Below, piece by piece: positions 1 through 8,118 of a DNA stretch of 64,000 bases (position 1 is the stretch's first letter; each line of letters starts with the position of its first letter). The notes below the pieces were generated by a model. That model was given only the letters and a program-made list of their open reading frames with translations, searched no databases and was not told the origin of the DNA. The DNA is from Helicobacter pametensis ATCC 51478. GTDB lineage: Bacteria > Campylobacterota > Campylobacteria > Campylobacterales > Helicobacteraceae. The position numbers and the translations under genes were made by a program. The stretch is from positions 124,001 to 188,000 of the forward strand of contig NZ_JADE01000006.1 of the NCBI RefSeq assembly GCF_000518225.1, in the 5' to 3' direction.

Positions 1-1
1 A

Positions 2-3000
2 GTTTTGCTCACAGGCGTGACTCCTACTCAATTTGGTAATGAAGAAATCTTTAGGCTTTCTAATGGATCTGTGATCAATAATGGAGTCAAGATCACCAAT
101 GGTGTGGGACCTGTTTTGCGAGGGACTGTGTCTGATTCGACGATCAATGGGGGGTATGAGCAAGTCAATGATCCAGCGAAACAAAGGGAAGGTAAGGTCC
201 AGCTAAGGTTTATTAGATCTAGTCTCAATGGAGGGGTGCGTGTCAAAGATGGCAATGGACGCAAAGTCGATGAGTGGATTTCAGCAGACTATATCACTGC
301 ACTTGAGTTTGAAAGTGGTTCTACTCTCAATGGTGGAGCGATTTCTGAAAATCATGCTTTGTGGTTGCGCTTTGATCGCTCAACGGGAAATGGAGGTATC
401 AGTGCGACAGGAGGGGATCTCGTGGTGCGAGGGGATGGGAACTCAAAAATCAATGGCAGTATAACATCGCGCAATACCACGCAGTCCAAAATCCTTCTCT
501 ATAGCGGGACTCAACTTCATGGAAGTGTCACTCAAGAGGGGGGGCGACAAGATTTGAGGCTAGATAATGGACACATTTTTGGGGGTGTAAATAATCGCAA
601 TACAGATACACGCTTTTATGCTAGGAGGGGATCGCGTATCACAGGATCTTATACGCAGAATGGTGGATCACTCAGATTTGAGATGGGAGGAGGTGCGACA
701 ATCAATGGAAGTGTCACTCTAAATAATGTCATAACAACGATGAGCAATGGAAACATCCCCTCTTGGGATGAGACGATCAAGGGAAATTTCACCCAAAATG
801 GAGGAAGTCTAGGTGGGTGGATAGCAGGACTTAAGCTCAATGGAACTTATAGACAAAAAGGAGGGACTTCAAATATCACTTATGCCGAATCATCCTTTGC
901 TCAACCAACTTTTATTGATCAAGCAGATAGTACAAAAATCACTTTTGATCATGGTTCAAATCTCAAAAGTTTTACGATCACAGATAGTAACAAAAAAGAT
1001 GGAAATGGAAAAAGCACCAATCATCTTAAGCTAGATCGTTCAACAACTCTCCATGGTAATTTCACTCTCATTCGCTCAAGCTCTAAGCTTACTGTGATTA
1101 ATAGATCTAGAATCACAGGAAATGTGATTTCTAAGGACAAAGAAAATGAGATTGACATCGAGATCGGAGGGGGTGGATCGATTGGGGGAAATATTGAGAT
1201 AACTGGGGGCAAGGCTGAAGCAGATATCAATGGAGGAAATATCGGAGGAGATATCAAGCTGGTGGATGCCACATCGCATTTTCACTTCAAAGATTCGACA
1301 ATCGGTGGAAGTGTCAATATCACACGCGGCAATACAGTGATGACCCTTGATCGTACAAGCATTGGCAAGGGGTTTGAGATGACGGGTAAGGGAGAAAAGA
1401 ATCCTAGCCTTGTCCTAACGATCAGTAATGGAAGCACGATCACTGGGGATGTAAATTTTAGCGAGACAGATGTCTATCTAGGTGGGATGGGAGAGGGGAG
1501 TGTCATCCAAGGAAATCTAATCTCAACCAATACAAATCTAATCAATACCAAGCCTGTAAAGATCGAAGATCTCCATCCTGGCAAAGAGCCGACATTCCCT
1601 CTCCCCGCCTCAGGTCTCACGATTGAAGGAGATTTCAAGCAAGAGGGCGGGACATTGGACTTTGTGATGACCAATAAATCTGGCATCATCGGAGAGACAA
1701 GCTTAAGCAATTCTAAGTTTTCACATCTAAAGATGGATAATGCCTCCACTCTTGGAAAAATAACTATCGATAATGTCAGTGATGCTTTGATTTTCCTTGA
1801 CCATGGATCTTCTCAAAAAGCTGGAGGAGATGGGGGTCAGAGTGGTATCACTCTGATTGATTCCAAAGTCGTGCTGAAAGGTTTCAATGGATCCTCTTTC
1901 ACAAGTGATGTCAAGGTTGTCTCAAATAATAACTTTCTTTCAGATACAAAGATCTATCTTGATAACCGATCTCAACTCGCAGGAAATATTACTCAAAGCA
2001 GTGGGACCTTTCTCCTAGATGGTCAGAATTTTTCTGAAGTCAAGGGGAATATCAACATCAGCAATGTGCAAGCTACAATCAATCTCAATAATCGCTCTAA
2101 GATTTTTGGAGATCTCACCGCAAATAAAAGCACAGTCAATATCACTCTCAATAATGCCTCAGAGATGCACTCCAATATCACCTCAACTGCAACACCTCTG
2201 ATCAATGTCAATGCTCACAATGGCTCGATTTTGGCGGGTTCTATCACACATGCTGGAGCAGCCAAGGGAAATGAGTTTAACTTCAAGATGAACTTTACGG
2301 GCAAATCTACTTTGCAAAATACAACGACAACAATCAATGGAGCGATGCAAATCCTTTCTAATAACTCTACGATCAATTCTGATTCGATTAATCTCGCACA
2401 TGGGCGCTTTGAATTGTCTTTGGATAATCGCTCTGATGGTGTGATCAAAAGTATGACATCAGGTGGAGTTAATGCCATCAATATCTCCACGACCAATTTC
2501 TCAGATAGTGTGATTGAGAATTTAACGATTTCAGATCGAGCCACACTCACACTTGTGGCAAATACAGGAGCGAGAATCTCAGGAAGTTTATTTACAAAAG
2601 AAAGTTCCTCAGCGACATTGGTTTCCCTAGGCAATGCGACGATCAATTTTGATATCACCCCAGAAGATCAATCAATACTCAAAATTGCCCTCAATGGCGG
2701 AAAACTGATGGGAAGGATTATTCAGGGAGATCCTAAACTTGGAGAGGCGACACTTGGATCAAGTGGTGGCTTTGGTGGTCGCTGGATCATGACTGGGGAT
2801 TCTGCACTCAAATCATTGAGTGTCAGCAATTCTCCCTCGATCGTCCAAGATGAAACAGTGATGTTTATGAGCGTAGAAGATTCTCCTATCAGCATGGTGG
2901 ATATGACTAGAGATAGAAATGAAGCTGTGGTGGGGAGAAGGATAGGCAAATCAATGATCACTCCTGGGATCACCCCACAAGATGGACAGACCAATGCTAG

Positions 3001-4492
3001 GACACTCCATCTTGGAAGTCTTGGGGGATTGAATGGGGTGTTTAGAGTCTATACAGATATTGGAGCAGAGCTTTCAGATAAGATTGCTGCACAATCAGGC
3101 GTGGGTGAGCATATCATCCAAGTGTATTACAATCCAGCGACCTATACAACCAATCTTGATGGAAAATACATCGTTGTCGCTCATATTGATGATGAGGGCA
3201 CGACAGCAAACTTTGTAGGTGGTCCCACTGAGATGGGAAATCATCGATATGAAACAGAGCTTGCAAAAGTTCCCACAAGAGGTGGAACGGGGGGATGGGA
3301 CTGGATTTTGGGCAACATAAAAAATACTGGTCCTTCTTATGGGACGAAGGTGATCGCCTCGATTTTACAAAGCCAGTATCGCTCCTTTGCAATTCAGACT
3401 GAGACACTCAATCAGCGCTTAGGCGAACTCAAAGATCTTAAGCGAATCGATGGATTGTGGGCAAGATATTACATGGGGGTCAATAGCACAAGAGAGACCA
3501 ACAATCACATCAAGGTCGATGATAGCTATTATTCTGGATGGCTAGGATATGATCAAAATTCCCTCTCTCTTAGGGGACAAAATTTCTTGGGATTTGCCTT
3601 GAGCTATGCACTTGTGAATCCCAATAGCAAAGACTATACTGGAAGCATTCATAATATCGGATTTAATTTCTATGATGTGTTTGTGGCTAAGAATGATTTC
3701 TATGTAGATATCGTAGCTAAGTATATTTTGAGCTATGGGATGTATGATATTAGTTATTACTCTTTGGCTAAAAACTCTCCCAAATATTACAATCACAAAT
3801 TTATGGTCAATGCCGAGATTGGCAAGAAATTCAAGCTTGGACAAAAAAGAAGAAATTATTTCTATCTTCAGCCCGAGGCTCAAATCACAAGTGGATATAT
3901 TTTGGGCAATGAGCTTGATTTCATCGATGCATCCAACACCAATATTCATGCCATTTTGGGTGATACATTCCCAGTGATTATGCGAGCGGGATTGATTGGT
4001 GCGTATGCTATGGAGTATTTTTCATTTAAAGGCGATATTCGCTTGGGTGCTTCATTTGTATATGAAGTAGGGACTGGAGGAAGTGTCGATCTTGATGATG
4101 GTCATAGTATTGTGAGCTACAAATATGGGGGAGATTTTCACTTGCTTTTGCAAGCTGGAGCCAACTTCATCCTCAATGATTCCTCAAGAGTGTATTTGGA
4201 GGCTTCTACAGGATTCTTTGGTGATACCAACACAGCTTATGCGATCAATGCAGGTGTGAGATTTAATTTTGGTCCTAAAAATACACGAAGACTCAAAGTC
4301 CCCTCATCAATGCCGCCTCCTCCACCTCCACCTAAGCCAGAATATGATCCTAGAAATATTCCAGTCATCACTGACAATACAAAAACAGATATTAGAAACA
4401 ACAATGAGGTCAAAAAGACTCCTGCTTATAGCAGTGATTACTTCATCAATACACGGAAAAATTTCAGAGATTCAACAAGCATCAAAAGATGA
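2..4492 (+). CDS. Giant autotransporter adhesin (Hsr-like), 5' end cut by window
   Basis: Type V secreted surface protein; 1495 codons are visible and the frame is open to the window edge, so the signal peptide and true start lie upstream. Residues 1 to about 960 are a passenger made of irregular repeats of roughly 20 residues around a core like S-x-I-x-G-S/N-x-T-x-x-G-G, typical of a right-handed beta-helix. A conserved stretch near residues 1090-1160 (WDWILG, then LNQRLGELKDL) leads into an autotransporter beta-barrel of about 260 residues ending near residue 1421 (AGVRFNF). Unusually, the chain continues about 74 residues past the barrel through a polyproline run (MPPPPPPPKP). Passenger style and size recall the H. 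mustelae ring protein Hsr; that is inference. A second family member lies at 46363. Family call is firm; ligand and function are unknown. Confidence 0.9.
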   Translation, partial: VLLTGVTPTQFGNEEIFRLSNGSVINNGVKITNGVGPVLRGTVSDSTINGGYEQVNDPAKQREGKVQLRFIRSSLNGGVRVKDGNGRKVDEWISADYITALEFESGSTLNGGAISENHALWLRFDRSTGNGGISATGGDLVVRGDGNSKINGSITSRNTTQSKILLYSGTQLHGSVTQEGGRQDLRLDNGHIFGGVNNRNTDTRFYARRGSRITGSYTQNGGSLRFEMGGGATINGSVTLNNVITTMSNGNIPSWDETIKGNFTQNGGSLGGWIAGLKLNGTYRQKGGTSNITYAESSFAQPTFIDQADSTKITFDHGSNLKSFTITDSNKKDGNGKSTNHLKLDRSTTLHGNFTLIRSSSKLTVINRSRITGNVISKDKENEIDIEIGGGGSIGGNIEITGGKAEADINGGNIGGDIKLVDATSHFHFKDSTIGGSVNITRGNTVMTLDRTSIGKGFEMTGKGEKNPSLVLTISNGSTITGDVNFSETDVYLGGMGEGSVIQGNLISTNTNLINTKPVKIEDLHPGKEPTFPLPASGLTIEGDFKQEGGTLDFVMTNKSGIIGETSLSNSKFSHLKMDNASTLGKITIDNVSDALIFLDHGSSQKAGGDGGQSGITLIDSKVVLKGFNGSSFTSDVKVVSNNNFLSDTKIYLDNRSQLAGNITQSSGTFLLDGQNFSEVKGNINISNVQATINLNNRSKIFGDLTANKSTVNITLNNASEMHSNITSTATPLINVNAHNGSILAGSITHAGAAKGNEFNFKMNFTGKSTLQNTTTTINGAMQILSNNSTINSDSINLAHGRFELSLDNRSDGVIKSMTSGGVNAINISTTNFSDSVIENLTISDRATLTLVANTGARISGSLFTKESSSATLVSLGNATINFDITPEDQSILKIALNGGKLMGRIIQGDPKLGEATLGSSGGFGGRWIMTGDSALKSLSVSNSPSIVQDETVMFMSVEDSPISMVDMTRDRNEAVVGRRIGKSMITPGITPQDGQTNARTLHLGSLGGLNGVFRVYTDIGAELSDKIAAQSGVGEHIIQVYYNPATYTTNLDGKYIVVAHIDDEGTTANFVGGPTEMGNHRYETELAKVPTRGGTGGWDWILGNIKNTGPSYGTKVIASILQSQYRSFAIQTETLNQRLGELKDLKRIDGLWARYYMGVNSTRETNNHIKVDDSYYSGWLGYDQNSLSLRGQNFLGFALSYALVNPNSKDYTGSIHNIGFNFYDVFVAKNDFYVDIVAKYILSYGMYDISYYSLAKNSPKYYNHKFMVNAEIGKKFKLGQKRRNYFYLQPEAQITSGYILGNELDFIDASNTNIHAILGDTFPVIMRAGLIGAYAMEYFSFKGDIRLGASFVYEVGTGGSVDLDDGHSIVSYKYGGDFHLLLQAGANFILNDSSRVYLEASTGFFGDTNTAYAINAGVRFNFGPKNTRRLKVPSSMPPPPPPPKPEYDPRNIPVITDNTKTDIRNNNEVKKTPAYSSDYFINTRKNFRDSTSIKR

Positions 4493-4512
4493 CAAATCAA
4501 TAAGGGGAAAAG

Positions 4513-6300
4513 ATGAAGAAATTATTATTGCTTTTTTATTTCATGGTGTGCTTGGGGGCAAAAGATTTTTATATTTTGACCCAAGAAGTGATCAAGATCA
4601 ATAAAGCCTCTAGGAATCAAACTTCCACACAAGCCCTCATCAAAGCCTCACAAAAAAAAGACAAGCTCATGGCTGAGATCATCCAAAGCATCCTAAAAAA
4701 AGAAATCGAATCTTTGGAGAATCTCAATGTAGCTATTAGCGAACTTGAAGATATCCTCTCTGATACGATCCAAAACCCCTATTCCTCAGCACTTAATTCC
4801 CTCAAACTTCAGGAACTGATTGCCAAACAAACGCTGATCCAATGCGCTCAGACTCTTGCAGAGCGCAATCATTTTTTTACCACTCATGTACAGGTGAGAG
4901 GGGAGATCAATCGTGCTCTCTCAAAAATTATCCAAGGATCAAAAAATCCCCAAGAGAGTGAGATTGGCGGACTAAACCCTCAAGAGTTGGCAAACTACAA
5001 AACAAAGCAACAAGAATTTGAGATCATCGTGGGGAGTTATGCAGAGATTTTGAACTATCTCAAAAGCAATCTTGATCTCTTGCTCCCAGATAGCCTATGG
5101 AGTAGCTTTGACTTTGCTACTATTTTGGATCAAACGACTAAGATTCTTCCCTCTCAGATCCAGTATCCTGCCGTGACTAAGGGTGCTTTTTCTCTAGGGA
5201 TTTTTATCTTTTTCTTTTTGCTTAGACATTTGCTTGCGCGCATCTTGATCAAATCCATCAGTATGCTTTCAAGATTTTTGGAAAATAAGACTATCCAAGA
5301 GCAGATCAAAGAGCAGATCGCATCTCCGATTTTGTGGATCATTTTGATTGTGAGTTCAAGTTTGGCACTAGATATTTTGGCATTCCCCAATCCTGTCTCT
5401 CCCAAGATCAAAGTATGGATCAATGCTTCTTTGATCATTAGTCTTTCTTGGCTGACTATTTTGCTTTTTAAGGGTTATGGGATCGCTATTTTGGGAAATA
5501 TCGCTCAGCGCAATAATTCTTTCCGCCGCGAAGTGATCAATCTTTTGCTCAAAGTGATTTACTTTTTTATCGTGGTGATCGCCATTCTTGTGCTTTTGAA
5601 AAACTTTGGATTCAATGTCTCGGCATTGATCGCTTCTCTTGGGATCGGAGGGCTTGCTGTGGCATTTGCTGTCAAAGATGTCTTGGCAAACTTTTTTGCC
5701 TCTGTGGTGCTTTTGTTTGACAACTCATTCAACCAAGGGGATTGGATCGTGTGTGGAGATATCGAGGGGACCGTGGTGGAAGTGGGATTGCGACGCACAA
5801 CAATTCGGACATTTGATAATGCTATGTTGTTTGTGCCTAATTCACTCCTAGCCAATGGCAGTGTCAAAAACTGGAGTAGACGCAAGATGGGGCGACGCAT
5901 TAGGATGCAGATTGGAATCACCTACAGCTCGACACCTGAGCAAATCAGAGCGTGTGTGAGGGATATCCAGCTGATGCTTCTCTCTCATCCAAAGATCGCC
6001 AAGGCTGATGATGAGAAACATCCTTTGAGTCATTATGAGCTTGATCTCAAAAGCAATATCATCTCTATCGATGATCTTTTGGGATACAAAAGTAATCTTT
6101 TTGTCGTGCTTGATGAGTTTGCAGGAAGCTCGATCAATATCTTGGTATATTGCTTTTCTAAGACTACGATTTGGGGAGAATGGCTTGAGGTGCGTCAAGA
6201 TGTGATGCTAAAAATTATGGAGATTTTGGATAAGCATGGCTTAGGATTTGCATTCCCAAGCCAAAGCCTCTATATTGAGAAGATGCCAACTCAAGCTTAG
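4513..6300 (+). CDS. MscS-family mechanosensitive channel with periplasmic N-terminal domain
   Basis: Inner-membrane channel that opens under membrane tension to release osmolytes during hypo-osmotic shock. The 595-residue protein starts with a signal peptide (MKKLLLLFYFMVCLG), followed by a helical, probably periplasmic region to about residue 220. Several hydrophobic segments follow between about 225 and 365. The pore-lining helix is recognisable at about 374-390 (ASLGIGGLAVAFAVKD), followed by the MscS beta domain (GDWIVCGDIEGTVVEVGLRR). It is about twice the length of E. coli MscS, like the larger MscK/YbdG-type members. The start is supported by AAGGGGA just upstream. It lies 20 bp after the autotransporter stop and may be co-transcribed with it. 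Gating and ion selectivity cannot be read from sequence. Confidence 0.92.
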   Translation: MKKLLLLFYFMVCLGAKDFYILTQEVIKINKASRNQTSTQALIKASQKKDKLMAEIIQSILKKEIESLENLNVAISELEDILSDTIQNPYSSALNSLKLQELIAKQTLIQCAQTLAERNHFFTTHVQVRGEINRALSKIIQGSKNPQESEIGGLNPQELANYKTKQQEFEIIVGSYAEILNYLKSNLDLLLPDSLWSSFDFATILDQTTKILPSQIQYPAVTKGAFSLGIFIFFFLLRHLLARILIKSISMLSRFLENKTIQEQIKEQIASPILWIILIVSSSLALDILAFPNPVSPKIKVWINASLIISLSWLTILLFKGYGIAILGNIAQRNNSFRREVINLLLKVIYFFIVVIAILVLLKNFGFNVSALIASLGIGGLAVAFAVKDVLANFFASVVLLFDNSFNQGDWIVCGDIEGTVVEVGLRRTTIRTFDNAMLFVPNSLLANGSVKNWSRRKMGRRIRMQIGITYSSTPEQIRACVRDIQLMLLSHPKIAKADDEKHPLSHYELDLKSNIISIDDLLGYKSNLFVVLDEFAGSSINILVYCFSKTTIWGEWLEVRQDVMLKIMEILDKHGLGFAFPSQSLYIEKMPTQA

Positions 6301-6457
6301 AAAAGAATCCAAGCTCAATAGATTCTCTGATGTGCAGTTTCATCATATGTAGGATATTGCAGTAGATGGTGATGTGTCTGTCCTCAAAAGAGCTCAAATG
6401 CATTGAGGAGAATTAAATTTAAAATTAAACAAAAATTCTTCTCTTTTTGGATATATC

Positions 6458-6484
6458 TAGCTCCTATCTTATTTTAAGGAGCTA
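6458..6484 (+). promoter_or_regulatory. Hairpin that sequesters the first cupin gene's ribosome binding site
   Basis: TAGCTCCT (6458-6465) is perfectly complementary to AGGAGCTA (6477-6484), with an 11-nt loop. The 3' arm contains the AAGGAG Shine-Dalgarno of the cupin gene starting at 6488. If the transcript includes both arms, translation would be repressed when the stem forms. An AT-rich stretch (GATATATC, 6450-6457) just upstream could be the -10 element; a start near 6464 would remove part of the 5' arm, so the regulatory reading depends on the true transcription start. Confidence 0.4.
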
Positions 6485-6487
6485 ACT

Positions 6488-6766
6488 ATGACTAAAGTCA
6501 TTCATGAAAACGGGATGCAGATCAAAAATGAGCAATTTATGCTTGTCAAAAAATCAGGTGCGCAAGGTGAGGCGATCCAGCGACATAATCACCCTGGGTA
6601 TTCCATCCTTTTTACAGTCGTATCTGGCCATGTGATTGCTACACTCAATGATCAAGAAGATTTTGATCTCAAGCCTGGAGAGGTGCTTAGCTTTGATGGA
6701 GAGAATTTCATCTCAGCCAAATTTGCACAAGATAGTCAAGTCTTCATCACACTAATCAAGCAGTAA
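6488..6766 (+). CDS. Small cytoplasmic cupin protein
   Basis: A 92-residue single-domain cupin. The family folds into a small beta-barrel that often binds a metal through His residues. The HNHPGYS segment (about residues 34-40) is the expected first cupin motif and GEVLSFDGE (about 66-74) belongs to the second. There is no signal peptide, unlike the neighbour at 6788. The two proteins share long identical blocks (NEQFMLVKK and VLSFDGENFISAK), so they arose by duplication. The ATG at 6488 has a good AAGGAG site that lies in a hairpin. Substrate and role are unknown. Confidence 0.85.
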   Translation: MTKVIHENGMQIKNEQFMLVKKSGAQGEAIQRHNHPGYSILFTVVSGHVIATLNDQEDFDLKPGEVLSFDGENFISAKFAQDSQVFITLIKQ

Positions 6767-6787
6767 TCTACTCAAAGGAGATCAAAG

Positions 6788-7138
6788 ATGAAATTTAGAA
6801 ATATATGTTTGGGTGTTTTGGCATTTTGTGCAAGTGTTTATGCTGATCCTAGTCAACTTGTAGAGACTAAGGTTTTTCAAGATGCTGGGACACAGATCCA
6901 AAATGAGCAATTTATGCTTGTCAAAAAAGTGGGCGTGAAGGGTGATGAGATCAAGAAGCACAATCATCCTGGATATTCTATTTTGCTCACTATGGTGAGA
7001 GGAGATATCACGGTGATGATAGGTGATCAGACTTTTGATCTCAAATCAGGACAGGTGCTTAGCTTTGATGGAGAGAATTTCATCTCAGCCAAATACAACA
7101 AAAAGAGCGAGTTTTATTTCACTTTGATCAAAAAGTAA
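6788..7138 (+). CDS. Periplasmic cupin protein, paralogue of upstream gene
   Basis: A 116-residue cupin with an N-terminal signal peptide (MKFRNICLGVLAFCASVYA, cleavage expected after about residue 19), so a periplasmic version of the preceding protein. It keeps HNHPGYS and the VLSFDGENFISAK block. The two genes share a 42-bp identical stretch (6681-6722 and 7053-7094), more than protein constraint alone would need. It sits 21 bp after the first cupin stop with its own AAAGGAG site, so the two probably form an operon. The pair suggests the same ligand handled in two compartments, but nothing here identifies the ligand. Confidence 0.85.
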   Translation: MKFRNICLGVLAFCASVYADPSQLVETKVFQDAGTQIQNEQFMLVKKVGVKGDEIKKHNHPGYSILLTMVRGDITVMIGDQTFDLKSGQVLSFDGENFISAKYNKKSEFYFTLIKK

Positions 7139-7200
7139 TTTTTCTTTATAAAAAAAAGAGGGGGTAGGAAATATGGGGGATTTTCGATCTTGGGATTGTG

Positions 7201-7229
7201 CCCCTCACCCTAAAAGAGAGGGAGAGGGG
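7201..7229. other. Inverted repeat between convergent genes (possible terminator)
   Basis: CCCCTCACCCT (7201-7211) pairs with AGGGAGAGGGG (7219-7229), with one internal mismatch and a 7-nt loop. It sits between the cupin gene (+) and the AcfC-like gene (-). Neither strand has a clear T-run after the stem, so a rho-independent terminator is only a possibility. Confidence 0.35.
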
Positions 7230-7235
7230 GTAGGA

Positions 7236-7979
7236 TCATCTAAGCCATCCAAATTTTTTGAAGATTTTTTCAGCATCTTGGCTAGAGAGAAATTCTGCAA
7301 AATCTTGTGCTTCTTTTGAGGCATTTTTGATTAGAGCGATATTGAACGATCGATAGATTACTAGATCTTTCTCGATTCTGACAACATCACCAAAATCTGG
7401 ATTGCTCTTAGCCCAATCTAGCCAAGTGATCCATACATCAGCTTGTTTTTCCAAAAAGAGTTTTTTGGCACTTCCACTGTTTGGGACATAGGCGATGATA
7501 TTGGATCTAAAGTCTGCAATGGTTTTGAGATCTTTTGTGCGACCGATCATATCTTCCCATACGCCAGTCCCTGAAGTATTGCTTTTGCCAGCACCCTCTG
7601 GCACGACGATACGAACTTTTTTCTTAGCTAGATCTTTGAGTCCTTTAATCTTGAGTGGATTGCCTTTTTGTGTGAGAATGATTGCTTCTCTGAAATAAAG
7701 AGGCTTGATTGTTTTAGGATCAAATTTATCTCCAAAATCTGTTGCGATTGCAACGGCAGATTGATCAGAGGCACCAAAGAGAATATCTGCATTTTGCTCT
7801 GCCTTCTCTTGCCATGTTTTTTGTGGGCCAAAATTGACATTGACCTTCACACCTGTTTTTTCTTCATAGACTTTCGCTACTTCTTTGAGTGCTGTGTGTG
7901 GTCCTCCAGGTCCATAGAGATTGACCTCTGCATACAAAAAAGCACCAAGCATCATAATTATCAATGAAATTTTTTTCAT
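7236..7979 (-). CDS. acfC: AcfC/Peb3-type periplasmic substrate-binding protein
   Basis: A 247-residue periplasmic binding protein of the molybdate/sulfate-binding superfamily, closest in look to the AcfC group (Vibrio accessory colonization factor C, Campylobacter Peb3). It has a signal peptide (MKKISLIIMMLGAFLYA), then the typical NLYGPGGPHTALKE opening, and the anion-site region AGKSNTSGTGVWEDMIGR at about 134-151. Peb3 is known to bind 3-phosphoglycerate; for AcfC proteins the ligand is less certain, so a phosphorylated or sulfated anion is inferred. The ATG has an AAAGGAG site. No ABC permease or ATPase gene is adjacent, so it is an orphan binding protein here. Confidence 0.8.
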   Translation of the reverse strand: MKKISLIIMMLGAFLYAEVNLYGPGGPHTALKEVAKVYEEKTGVKVNVNFGPQKTWQEKAEQNADILFGASDQSAVAIATDFGDKFDPKTIKPLYFREAIILTQKGNPLKIKGLKDLAKKKVRIVVPEGAGKSNTSGTGVWEDMIGRTKDLKTIADFRSNIIAYVPNSGSAKKLFLEKQADVWITWLDWAKSNPDFGDVVRIEKDLVIYRSFNIALIKNASKEAQDFAEFLSSQDAEKIFKKFGWLR

Positions 7980-8118
7980 TTTTACTCCTTTAATTTTTGT
8001 GGGCTTGAAAGTATTGAGAGAATCGATAAATAAAGTTTAAATAATCTTTGATGATAAAAAATTTTTTAAAATAGAGGAATTGAAATCGGTGGGATTGATA
8101 TGAGATGAGGCCCCAAGC

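Noticed and set aside
2215-2658. 147-codon reverse-strand ORF inside the first autotransporter
   Set aside because: It lies fully within a strong plus-strand coding region and has no ribosome binding site or recognisable domain.
3542-3949. 135-codon reverse-strand ORF opposite the autotransporter barrel
   Set aside because: Antisense shadow of the barrel codons; no family resemblance.
1-4492. Passenger repeats considered as a CRISPR or satellite array
   Set aside because: The units are degenerate, in frame and encode a beta-helix; there are no constant repeats with unique spacers.
6215-6403. 62-codon reverse-strand ORF running into the mscS 3' end
   Set aside because: Half of it overlaps mscS and the rest has no recognisable motif. 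It could be a gene remnant but cannot be supported.
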